A stretch of DNA of 21,247 nucleotides from Planctomycetota bacterium (GTDB lineage: Bacteria; Planctomycetota; UBA8108; UBA1146): contig NZJA01000031.1 of assembly GCA_002691835.1 (NCBI GenBank), positions 1-21,247 of the forward strand, written 5' to 3'. The translations under genes and the position numbers were made by a program. Positions 1 to 7,417 of this stretch are shown here, piece by piece (position 1 is the first letter of the stretch; the number at the start of each line of letters is the position of its first letter). The notes beneath the pieces are model-generated. The model had not been told where the DNA came from and did not search any database. It was given only the letters and a program-made list of their open reading frames with translations.

Positions 1-629
1 ATGGCGGCAGCTTTTCGGGCTTCTTGAATCGTCGACATTCCAACCAGGTCAGCCCCCAGGCTCTGTAACATGCGAATCTCTGCAGGAGTTTCGTAGGTCG
101 GTCCTGGAAGCCCTGCATACACCCCTGCCGGGAGAACTTTCCCGGTCTTCTCCAGGACTCGCTCCTGAATGCGATTTTGCCATTCGCGATCGTAGACACT
201 TCCAGTTCCGCCGGGAGAAATCATCCCCAGCTTTTGAAAATCCAGATGGCCATCAATCATGACCACCTCACCTGGAACCCAACCGGCCCGAATCCCCCCG
301 GCAGCATTCGTCAAAATTACATTTTCACAGCCAACGGCGGAGAGAATTTCCATTCCTGTCGTCACCGATTCAACCGAATGGCCCTCGTATAGATGGACAC
401 GCCCACCCAATAAGAGAACTGGCATATCTCCATGGTCAAAACAGATCCATTCACCAGCATGCCCCTCGACTGAAGGCGTTGGCAAATGAGGAATTTCATG
501 ACAGGGAACCCTGTCGACCTCACGAAAATCAGAGCCTGAAAGCTGTATTCCAGAACCCAGCACGATCCCGACTGAAGGTCGCCACTGGCCCCATCTTCGA
601 ATCAGATAATCCCGAGCTTCTTCGATCAC
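1..629 (-). CDS. Purine nucleoside phosphorylase (trimeric PNP family), 3' end cut by window edge
   Basis: It cleaves purine (deoxy)nucleosides with phosphate to free base and (deoxy)ribose-1-phosphate in the cytoplasm, for purine salvage. The visible 209 residues carry the trimeric-PNP signatures in order: phosphate loop VLGSG (23-27), GRVHLYEGHS (76-85) with the phosphate-binding His84, NAAGGI (108-113), GPTYETPAEIRM (176-187) with the base-site Glu180, and VGMST (196-200). About 65-70 residues, including the base-binding Asn, lie beyond the edge; the family is usually about 270-280 residues. I chose GTG at 629 because its GTGA overlaps the transporter stop by 4 bases and a GGTGGG tract lies upstream; the protein then starts just before the usual N-terminal helix. 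It is co-transcribed downstream of the nucleoside transporter. Family assignment is firm; substrate preference among guanosine, inosine and adenosine cannot be read from this part. Confidence 0.93.
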   Translation of the reverse strand, partial: MIEEARDYLIRRWGQWRPSVGIVLGSGIQLSGSDFREVDRVPCHEIPHLPTPSVEGHAGEWICFDHGDMPVLLLGGRVHLYEGHSVESVTTGMEILSAVGCENVILTNAAGGIRAGWVPGEVVMIDGHLDFQKLGMISPGGTGSVYDREWQNRIQERVLEKTGKVLPAGVYAGLPGPTYETPAEIRMLQSLGADLVGMSTIQEARKAAA

Positions 630-2011
630 AACAGAACACCCACCACGCAACCGGTCATGAGTGCAGCAAGAGTTCCACCGACCAATGCCCGAATCCCCAT
701 TTTTGCCAATCGTGGTCTCAATTCAGGCTCAAGGCTCGAAATCCCCCCGATTTGTATCGCCACGCTGGCAAAGTTGGCGAATCCGCAAAGAGCATAAGTG
801 GTCAAGATCTTAGAACGCTCCGTCAATCCCGCACCCTTCTCCCCCGAAAGATCCATAAAGGCGACAAACTCATTGAGGACCGTTTTGGTTCCGATCAAAG
901 AAGCCACTGTAAAGACATCTTGCTGATCCACTCCAAGTAACCAGGCAAAGGGATAAAACAGGTACGAAAAGAGAATCGTCAGGTTGAATTGATCATTAAA
1001 GATCCAATTTAGAGTTCCGTTGACCAGCGCGACCATGGCTACAAATGCAATCAGCATTGCGATGACATTGAGGGCCAACATCAAACCTTCACTGGTTCCG
1101 CGACATGCGGCATCGAGAACATTGGAATCGGTTCGGTTGATCTCAAACTTTGCCGTCGAAGTTTCGACCTGACTCGGTTTTTCCGGGATCAAGACTTTCG
1201 CAATCACCAGTGCGGCGGGAGCAGACATAAAGCTGGCAGCGAGCAGGTGGCCGGCATCGATTCCCATCCCCACATAAGCTGCAAAAACACTCCCCGCAAC
1301 CGTGGCCATTCCACCGGTCATCAATGCCATCACTTCAGAATTCGTCATCGTCTTAAGGTAGGGTCGGATCACTAATGGTGCCTCAGTTTGACCAGCAAAA
1401 ATATTGGCAGCTGCAGCAAGGGATTCAGGACCACTCGTGCCCATGGTTTTCTGCATGACCCGGGCGATACACCAGACGACAAATTGAAGAATCCCGATGT
1501 GATAAAGAACGGCCATGACGGCAGAAACGAAAATAATCGTTCCAAGAAGAACAATCCACAGCTGGAACCCGGCGCCATCTACTGCCGACAGTTGTCCAAA
1601 CACCATCGATGTTCCTACTTCAGAATACTCAAGGATCCCCTGAAACACCTCTTTGGCACCGGTGGTAAATTTTGCACCCCAACTTGTTTTCAGTATCAAT
1701 AAACCGAGGAGGAATTGCAGAGCTAATCCCCAGCCCACAGTCCTCCAGTTCACGTCTTTACGGGATACGGAAAGGAGCAGGCAAAGTCCTAAAAATGCAA
1801 AGAGCCCCAGAATGCTGCGAAATCTTCCCATTAGCGACTCGGAGACGGCATCGTCGCCCTCACTCGCTTCACTCTGAGAAGCAACAGAAGTATCGACAAC
1901 TGCCCCCCCTGCTTCATCGATAGACATCGCTGAAACCGGAGATCCGAAACTGAAAGCCAGCAAGCAGGCTGCCGGCAATAGCCATTTACACGCGCCACGA
2001 ATGCTGAACAT
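626..2011 (-). CDS. Concentrative nucleoside transporter (CNT/NupC family)
   Basis: This is an inner-membrane cation-coupled nucleoside importer of 461 residues. CNT core motifs are visible: FAGQTEAPLVIRPYL at 205-219 (the Gln-Thr-Glu substrate loop), GTKTVLNEFVAF at 374-385, and FANFASVAIQIGG at 411-423, with many hydrophobic segments between about 65 and 460. The N terminus is unusual: a basic start, a hydrophobic run at about 10-25 and a VSA-like cleavage site near 28 look like a signal peptide, followed by a roughly 35-residue acidic, Ser-rich linker before the first transporter helix near 67. ATG at 2011 is preceded by GGGAGGT (2017-2023), a strong ribosome-binding site. The downstream PNP overlaps its stop by 4 bases, so import and phosphorolysis are likely translated together. 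I am confident of the family; nucleoside specificity and coupling ion are not determined. Confidence 0.93.
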   Translation of the reverse strand: MFSIRGACKWLLPAACLLAFSFGSPVSAMSIDEAGGAVVDTSVASQSEASEGDDAVSESLMGRFRSILGLFAFLGLCLLLSVSRKDVNWRTVGWGLALQFLLGLLILKTSWGAKFTTGAKEVFQGILEYSEVGTSMVFGQLSAVDGAGFQLWIVLLGTIIFVSAVMAVLYHIGILQFVVWCIARVMQKTMGTSGPESLAAAANIFAGQTEAPLVIRPYLKTMTNSEVMALMTGGMATVAGSVFAAYVGMGIDAGHLLAASFMSAPAALVIAKVLIPEKPSQVETSTAKFEINRTDSNVLDAACRGTSEGLMLALNVIAMLIAFVAMVALVNGTLNWIFNDQFNLTILFSYLFYPFAWLLGVDQQDVFTVASLIGTKTVLNEFVAFMDLSGEKGAGLTERSKILTTYALCGFANFASVAIQIGGISSLEPELRPRLAKMGIRALVGGTLAALMTGCVVGVLL

Positions 2012-2179
2012 GCAGCACCTCCCCCATCGAAAACAATCTTTGCCGAAGGATAACTCTCAAGGTCCTTGCATGACAGAGAGGAGATCCATCTCTTCTGACT
2101 TCAAAAGACTGGTGTCGTATCCTAATGAAATGGTCATCTTCCTTTTTTGAGATATGATTGGCCAATATCAGGAGGCAAA

Positions 2180-3586
2180 ATGAACGAAAACAGTCCACTT
2201 CCACAGGGGATCTTCAGAACTTATGACATTCGCGGAATCGTCGACGAAGATCTCACCCCTGACAGGATCCGCCAAATTGGACTGGGTCTCGGCCAACATC
2301 TTGCCGAAGACTCTGCCAAAAGCATCGTTGTCGGCCATGACGTTCGCGAATCCAGTCCGGAGTTCGCAGCCGCTCTGACAGAGGGCATCTGCTCTGCCGG
2401 GCTCGACGTCATCGAAATCCATGAAGTCCCAACACCCGTACTTTATTGGGCCGTGAAGCACCTCAACTGCGACGGTGGCGTGATGATTACCGGTAGCCAC
2501 AATCCCATTAACTACAACGGATTGAAAATCACTCGGGGTCTTTACCCTATCTGGGGAGACGAGCTCCAGGTCCTTTACGGCAAGTGCCAATTAGCCACTC
2601 CCAGTTCGACGATTGGAACCCGCAGCAGCAAAGACATCATGTCTGAATATCTCGATTCACGGGTCGAACGCTTTTCTTTCCCGGCGGGACTAAAAGTCGC
2701 CATCGACTGTGGAAACGGCACTGCTGGCCCAGTCATCCTTCCGCTTTTCGAAAGATTGGGAATCGAAGTCGATGCTCTCTACGCTGAGCCCGATGGCAGC
2801 TTCCCAAATCACCTGCCTGATCCTGAAGTTCCCAAGTACATGAAAGCGCTGTGTGAAAAAGTCGCCTCGGGAGACTATGCCTGTGGATTCGGTTTCGATG
2901 GCGATTCAGACAGAGTGGGGCTGATCGATGAAAATGGTCAGAAGATCTCTGCAGACCTGCTTCTGTTGGCGTTTGCCAGACATCTTCTTGAAGAGGTTCC
3001 AGGTGGGAAAATCATCTTCGACGTCAAATGCTCGGATGACATCGAACCTGCAATCCTTGCCGCAGGCGGTGAACCGATTCTCAGCAAAACCGGCCACTCG
3101 ATTATTAAAGAAAAAATGCGCGAAACCGGTGCGATCCTGGCTGGAGAACTTTCGGGTCATATCTGCGTAAATCACAAAGGAGATGGTTTCGACGACGCCT
3201 TCTTCGCAGCTCTTCTGACACTCGAAATCATGTCGCAAAAGAACTGTCGGTGCTCAGACTTGTTTGCGGATATCCCTGAAAAGGTATCGACCCCGGAAGT
3301 CAAAATCCCGGTGGCTGAAAAGGACAAGTTTGGAGTCGTTGACCATCTCGTCGCCACATTCCGATCAGATCCTAAAGGTGGAAAACTCATTGACCTGGAT
3401 GGAGTTCGCCTCTCCTTCGCTGATGGCTGGATGCTTATTCGCGCTTCCAATACGACAGCAAACCTGACAGCCAGAATTGAAGGGCAAGATAATGAGGCCC
3501 TCAAAAGGATCGGCAAGATTGTTGAGGACTCACTCAAGGATCAACCCGTTGACCTGGGCGCATTGCACGAATCTCTCGAGCGCTGA
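2180..3586 (+). CDS. Phosphomannomutase/phosphoglucomutase (alpha-D-phosphohexomutase, AlgC/ManB type)
   Basis: It interconverts hexose 6-phosphate and hexose 1-phosphate through a phosphoserine enzyme, feeding GDP-mannose or UDP-glucose synthesis for polysaccharides. The 468 residues match the roughly 460-residue bacterial PMM/PGM family. All four domain signatures are present: TGSHNP (104-109) with catalytic Ser106, the Mg2+ loop DGDSDR (240-245), sugar-recognition GELSGH (322-327), and phosphate-binding RASNT (421-425). The GELSGH form fits dual PMM/PGM or PMM enzymes, but substrate is not proved by sequence. I chose ATG at 2180 rather than the in-frame ATG at 2147, because AGGAGG lies at 2170-2175, directly before 2180, and homologues begin near the IFRTYDIRGI motif (11-20). 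It is a single gene, divergent from the transporter and convergent with the next operon, with a 20-base gap between opposing stop codons. Confidence 0.94.
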   Translation: MNENSPLPQGIFRTYDIRGIVDEDLTPDRIRQIGLGLGQHLAEDSAKSIVVGHDVRESSPEFAAALTEGICSAGLDVIEIHEVPTPVLYWAVKHLNCDGGVMITGSHNPINYNGLKITRGLYPIWGDELQVLYGKCQLATPSSTIGTRSSKDIMSEYLDSRVERFSFPAGLKVAIDCGNGTAGPVILPLFERLGIEVDALYAEPDGSFPNHLPDPEVPKYMKALCEKVASGDYACGFGFDGDSDRVGLIDENGQKISADLLLLAFARHLLEEVPGGKIIFDVKCSDDIEPAILAAGGEPILSKTGHSIIKEKMRETGAILAGELSGHICVNHKGDGFDDAFFAALLTLEIMSQKNCRCSDLFADIPEKVSTPEVKIPVAEKDKFGVVDHLVATFRSDPKGGKLIDLDGVRLSFADGWMLIRASNTTANLTARIEGQDNEALKRIGKIVEDSLKDQPVDLGALHESLER

Positions 3587-3614
3587 CTTCAATCGACTCT
3601 TCAGCCTCAGCGCT
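3579..3614. repeat. Inverted repeat spanning two convergent stop codons
   Basis: The perfect 8-bp arms AGCGCTGA (3579-3586) and TCAGCGCT (3607-3614) enclose a 20-base loop. Each arm contains the stop codon of one of the two converging genes. It could act as a weak bidirectional end signal, but no T-tract follows on either strand. Confidence 0.4.
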
Positions 3615-4563
3615 GCCGGGTCTTTCTCTGCTTTTTCCACTCTGAGAAGCATTCTCTGGAGTCAAAGAATATCCAGCGCCCCTCCCTGTCCCGGGCCCTC
3701 GCTGCAGAGCTTTCACGCTCTACTTCAGATCCACAAATTGGACAATTCAAAAAGGAACGTTGCTCTTCTTTTTGACAATTTTCAGGCAGTTCAAAGTAGT
3801 TGACCGACACACTCGACTTCTCGATGTTCTCAATCACAAATTCAAGGGGGTGCGTCAAAGTTGCGGTGACGACATAGATGGTCCCAGACACGGGAAAACC
3901 TTTCAGGTCGCGAATCACCTCAAAGACCTCTGAACTAAAGGCACCGGTAGCTTCATGAAGAGGAGCCAATGAAAATGGAATTTGCAGATCAGCCAGCCAC
4001 AGATCTGCGACCAAACGATCGTTCTCAAAAACCTGAACACGTCTCTTTGAAGATTCTTTTTCTGATTCAGCGGCTTCCATCTCCACGACCCGAACGACAC
4101 GAATCGATTGCCCCTCATCATTTAGCCAAATGTGAGCCCCCTTGAGCAGCTGCTCACGCTCCGATGCAGGTAATCCATCTAACCGCTGAATGAACTGCTT
4201 CTCTTGAACCCAGCGATCTTTTTGAATTTGCGACAGATCCGTTAACTCACGATAACGACCAAGATCCGCAGAAACCTCCCAGAGCACCGGAGGAGTCAGA
4301 TCCCCTCTCAAAATTTGAATCAACCGACGTTGCTCGTCTAAAAGCCATACACGATCAGACGCCAGAATGACTCGCTGAATCTGAGTTTCAGAATCAGGAC
4401 TGCCAGGCCTGCCCGTGACTTTTTGAACAAACTTTACAACCGGAACAGAGACGTCAGGCTGAGCTGAGGCACCCTCATCGGGTCCGCTGGATTCCTGAAA
4501 TGGAAGCCCCAGCAGAAATACCATTAAGATCGGAAACAAGCTCAATGTCTCTCTCCTTGCCAT
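3607..4563 (-). CDS. Exported protein of unknown function with C-terminal YHS/TRASH-like Cys motif
   Basis: I do not recognise a named gene. With the ATG at 4563 it has 318 residues; numbering here counts from the upstream ATG at 4575 (322 residues). The N terminus MARRETLSLFPILMVFLLGL looks like a signal peptide or membrane anchor. A charged, Glu/Lys/Arg-rich middle follows (about 60-180). The C terminus has CPIC (278-281) and then GRWIFFDSRECF (299-310), spaced like the metal-binding YHS/TRASH treble-clef fold, with Asp305 where a Cys is common. Three starts are possible: ATG 4575, ATG 4563, or TTG 4545. The TTG has a near-ideal AAGGAG seven bases upstream and overlaps the epimerase stop as TTGA, but starting there removes the basic residues from the signal. 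It is the last gene of the aminopeptidase-epimerase operon. A metal-sensing or metal-chaperone role is only a guess. Confidence 0.7.
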   Translation of the reverse strand: MARRETLSLFPILMVFLLGLPFQESSGPDEGASAQPDVSVPVVKFVQKVTGRPGSPDSETQIQRVILASDRVWLLDEQRRLIQILRGDLTPPVLWEVSADLGRYRELTDLSQIQKDRWVQEKQFIQRLDGLPASEREQLLKGAHIWLNDEGQSIRVVRVVEMEAAESEKESSKRRVQVFENDRLVADLWLADLQIPFSLAPLHEATGAFSSEVFEVIRDLKGFPVSGTIYVVTATLTHPLEFVIENIEKSSVSVNYFELPENCQKEEQRSFLNCPICGSEVERESSAARARDREGRWIFFDSRECFSEWKKQRKTRQR

Positions 4564-5696
4564 ACAGAAGTCCATTTTGGACTTCCAAAACCAATGAAGT
4601 CGTCATCGACCGAGATTCCCAAACCGGGCCCCTCATTAATCTTTACGACACCCCGATCAAATTCGATCCCACCACAGAAGGGATGCTCAGCCATAAAAAG
4701 GGGTGTGTCCAGATCGACCCAGTCGAAATTGCCCAAAGCTATGACCATATGTGCAGAGAGAGTCATCGACAGAGGTGACTCAACCATACCACCAATCATC
4801 AGGCGACACCCCCGTTCGAGCCCCATCCGGTGCATCCGAATCGCTTCGAAGACACCGCTTTTCTGGGTTTTGAGGTTCACTCCTGCAAACCCACCCTCGT
4901 CGAGGCATCGTGAAAACGTTTCGGTAGAAATACAGGACTCATCAGCCAACAAGGGAAAAGAACAGTTCTGTGCCAATTGCAGATGCTCAGAGATCGCCTG
5001 AGCTGCAAGAGGCTGCTCCAGAAATGTAATCGAGATCTGCCTCGACTCTAAAGCAGCCACAAACATTCGAGCTTCAGCCAAGCTGAAGGCTCCATTGGCA
5101 TCCAAAAGTATTCGACTCTGAGAATCGATCTGAGTGATCGCTTCGATTCTTTCGATATCCAGATCGACTTCACCACTGAGCTTGATCTTTAGATCTCGGA
5201 AGCCCATGTCCCGATATTTTGTTGCCGATTCCCGGGCATGATCGACATCTCCCACGACTACCGTAATCCCAGAGATGGGCTGCTGACCTTCTGATCCAAG
5301 AAGTTGGTGGACGGGAATCCTCAACTGACGGCAACGGAGGTCTAGCCAGGCCATTTCCAAGGCCGCAGTGAGAGGGCCCGGCAAATCTGGCAAACCCAGA
5401 TCAACAAAGTGCTCAGAGGGCTCGACGATCGAACTGTCGATGTTTCCCCAATTGCTCAATGTTGAATAATCTGTGACCTCGAGGGATTGCAAAATGAGAT
5501 CTCGAGTCACTCCGTCATAAGCAGGAAAAGGGGCGGCTTCTCCCAAGCCGAAATTACCGTCCGAGTCACGGACTCGAACGAGAACCAGCTCAGCTTGATG
5601 CGCCACTCCTCCAGAGATGGCGAAGCTTTCACTCAATGACACATCAAGGGAACGATATTCGAGCTGAACAACTTCCGGAAATCGAGTGGAGTTCAT
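4542..5696 (-). CDS. Dipeptide epimerase (enolase superfamily; L-Ala-D/L-Glu epimerase-like)
   Basis: It probably racemises the second residue of dipeptides such as L-Ala-D-Glu released from peptidoglycan, making them usable by ordinary peptidases. Numbered from the ATG at 5696 (384 residues), the enolase-superfamily acid/base and metal residues are present: KIK (170-172), DANG with Asp199, EQP with Glu227, ADES with Asp252, KTQKSG with the opposite-face Lys279, and the C-terminal DLDTP (328-332) typical of dipeptide epimerases. The first 110 residues form the capping domain. ATG 5696 overlaps the aminopeptidase stop as ATGA, so translational coupling is likely; a longer in-frame TTG start at 5711 is less likely. 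o-Succinylbenzoate synthase (MenC) and muconate cycloisomerase are the main alternatives, but the Asp-x-Asp motif and the peptidase neighbour favour dipeptide epimerase. The exact dipeptide cannot be inferred. Confidence 0.87.
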   Translation of the reverse strand: MNSTRFPEVVQLEYRSLDVSLSESFAISGGVAHQAELVLVRVRDSDGNFGLGEAAPFPAYDGVTRDLILQSLEVTDYSTLSNWGNIDSSIVEPSEHFVDLGLPDLPGPLTAALEMAWLDLRCRQLRIPVHQLLGSEGQQPISGITVVVGDVDHARESATKYRDMGFRDLKIKLSGEVDLDIERIEAITQIDSQSRILLDANGAFSLAEARMFVAALESRQISITFLEQPLAAQAISEHLQLAQNCSFPLLADESCISTETFSRCLDEGGFAGVNLKTQKSGVFEAIRMHRMGLERGCRLMIGGMVESPLSMTLSAHMVIALGNFDWVDLDTPLFMAEHPFCGGIEFDRGVVKINEGPGLGISVDDDFIGFGSPKWTSVWQGERH

Positions 5697-6952
5697 TCTC
5701 CCAGAACCCAAGCACCCTGCCGAATGATTTCATGCTCTGATCCATCAGCGGATCGACCGATGACTTGCACTGATTCGTCACTGATCATCATATCGGTGTG
5801 AGCAGATGAAGAATTGCAGCCGATCTCTTCCAATTTCTCTGGAGAGAGACTTTCGCCATCTAGCAGGCAACTTTTGTAAGCATTTCCTACCGCGATATGA
5901 CAAGCGGCATTCTCATCGAGAAGAATCTCCTTGAAGACACGACCATTTTGAAAAATTGGCGAATCTGTTCCAACCAGAGCAACCTCACCCAATCTCCTTG
6001 CCCCAGGGTCACTGTCCACGTATGCCGTCAGTGCGTCTGCCCCTTCAGAAGCATCAAAATCCACGAGCTCTCCGGAAGAGAAGGTCATGACCAAATCCTT
6101 TACCAACTCCCCATTGACGACAAAGGGGCGAGTCACACGAACCACTCCTTCTGTCAGTCGCCAATCAGGAGTCGTAAAGACCTCTTCAGTTGGAAGATTT
6201 GGAATGAATTCAACTTCCCGTTGGCTCTGAGCCCCTCCCCCTGCAAATCGAGCGAGCGGCGACAGACCTACGGTCAAATCGGTTCCTGGCCCCGCGAAAT
6301 GAATCGTTGAAAGATTTAAATCATTGAGCCTTCGAGATCGTTCTTTCAGGTGGGCCACATGGTCCGTCCAGCGCTCAAAGACATCTTCCTTGTCAGCACG
6401 AACAATTTGCAGGAGCTCGTTCCAAAGACACTGCCGGGCTTTTTCACCCTGAACATCGTCCATGATGGATTCAGCCCAGCCAATGGTCGCAGCTGCGGCA
6501 ACGCACCATTGAACGGCCGACAAACCGATGCCCTCGCTATAAAATCTTTTGGCAGCCTGATGTCCTGCCAAGCGGACTCGATTGGTTTTATCAGCAGGCA
6601 TTCCGGAAAGCACGTTGGGGTCTTTGGGACCAATCAATCGAACCACAGCCCCACGGCTCTCGATCATCTCATCGAATCGCACAGGGATATGAGACGGGAC
6701 GTGATCCAGAAATTCTTCCTTCACCGATCTGAGGATACGGGCTCTCTGAATGCGGTCGTCTGACAGATCGACATTGACAAAAGCAGCCCCAGCCTGATAG
6801 GCAGCCTCTGCGACCAACACCGCAAAGTCAGTGCTCTCTGCATCTGCGCCAATCTGAAAAAATTGACCTGGCTGAACATTACAGCCACGAGTAACAATTA
6901 ATTGTGCGTAGCGCTCTAACGAAACGCGATCTACACCAGAGAGGGTATCCAC
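5693..6952 (-). CDS. M29-family metallo-aminopeptidase (AmpS/AmpT-like)
   Basis: It is a cytoplasmic dinuclear-metal aminopeptidase that removes N-terminal residues from peptides. Its 419 residues match the usual 400-420 for family M29. Metal-ligand motifs are in the expected order: NLPTEEVFTTPD (252-263, Glu256/257), LGEVALV (321-327, Glu323), ACHIAVGNAY (350-359, His352), and SSAHTDMMI (382-390, His385 and Asp387). The N-terminal half is the dimer and cap region. I chose GTG at 6952, preceded by AAGGAA at suitable spacing; no in-frame ATG lies nearby. It is the first gene of a three-gene operon, and its stop overlaps the epimerase start by 4 bases. Together they could convert murein tripeptide or dipeptide fragments into amino acids. 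No export signal is seen. Confidence 0.92.
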   Translation of the reverse strand: MDTLSGVDRVSLERYAQLIVTRGCNVQPGQFFQIGADAESTDFAVLVAEAAYQAGAAFVNVDLSDDRIQRARILRSVKEEFLDHVPSHIPVRFDEMIESRGAVVRLIGPKDPNVLSGMPADKTNRVRLAGHQAAKRFYSEGIGLSAVQWCVAAAATIGWAESIMDDVQGEKARQCLWNELLQIVRADKEDVFERWTDHVAHLKERSRRLNDLNLSTIHFAGPGTDLTVGLSPLARFAGGGAQSQREVEFIPNLPTEEVFTTPDWRLTEGVVRVTRPFVVNGELVKDLVMTFSSGELVDFDASEGADALTAYVDSDPGARRLGEVALVGTDSPIFQNGRVFKEILLDENAACHIAVGNAYKSCLLDGESLSPEKLEEIGCNSSSAHTDMMISDESVQVIGRSADGSEHEIIRQGAWVLGE

Positions 6953-7183
6953 TTTGATTTCCTTTACACCGAAGAGCTAAATTCATCCGTAACAAACCAA
7001 CACCATCACAGAGCCCCAGTCACCGAAAATGATCCACGAGTTCACGAATCACACACCACAGTCTTGATTCACCCAAGCAAATTGGCACTGGGCTCAATGC
7101 TCCCTGAGGGCTCCTATTGTGGATCGAAAATCCCACAAGGTTATGAAGATAACATCCAGCCTTCACCCCTGAGACTTTCAATA
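6953..7183 (-). promoter_or_regulatory. Upstream region of the aminopeptidase operon
   Basis: These 231 bases lie between the tRNA-Pro terminator and the aminopeptidase GTG, so they must hold the operon promoter. I find no convincing -35/-10 pair, riboswitch or small ORF with a ribosome-binding site; a weak candidate is TTGGTT with TTTAGC about 17 bases later. Confidence 0.35.
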
Positions 7184-7216
7184 CAAAAAATGGCCGCGTT
7201 GCTGAGCAACGCGGCC
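7184..7216 (-). terminator. Rho-independent terminator of tRNA-Pro
   Basis: An 11-bp GC-rich stem (GGCCGCGTTGC, 7206-7216 with 7192-7202) with a 3-base loop is followed on the minus strand by a run of T at 7185-7190. It lies 15 bases past the CCA end of tRNA-Pro. Confidence 0.93.
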
Positions 7217-7230
7217 TCAATTCTTAAAAA

Positions 7231-7307
7231 TGGTCGGGGTGAGAGGATTTGAACCTCCGGCCTCCACGTTCCGAACGTGGCGCTCTACCAAACTGAGCCA
7301 CACCCCG
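7231..7307 (-). tRNA. tRNA-Pro(CGG), CCA encoded
   Basis: All four cloverleaf stems form: acceptor CGGGGTG/CACCCCG, D stem GCTC/GAGC, anticodon stem CCACG/CGTGG, and T stem GGAGG/CCTCT with one G-U pair. The loop TTCGGAA gives anticodon CGG for codon CCG. The C1-G72 pair and A73 are proline identity elements, and the 3' ACCA is encoded. Position 37 is A rather than the usual G, and the anticodon arm is nearly palindromic. It appears to be a single-gene unit with its own terminator; I find no strong promoter in 7308-7417. Confidence 0.95.
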
Positions 7308-7417
7308 ATATTGTTGACCTCAATCGGTGATTCTGAATCCAGCATCACCCTTCAAGGACGAAGAAGCATACCGAACGGAGCTGATTCGGTCAATCAGACC
7401 CCTCATGCTTGTTGAAT

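Noticed and set aside
479..940. 153-codon plus-strand open frame
   Set aside because: It is antisense to the nucleoside phosphorylase and transporter genes, whose motifs are unambiguous.
7231..7307. Possible plus-strand tRNA-Arg(CCG), since the anticodon arm is nearly palindromic
   Set aside because: The T-loop GGTTCAAAT, D-loop and encoded CCA are only correct on the minus strand.
7381..7397. Hairpin CTGATT/AATCAG after the dockerin protein gene as a terminator
   Set aside because: It has only 6 bp of weak stem and no T-tract on the minus strand.
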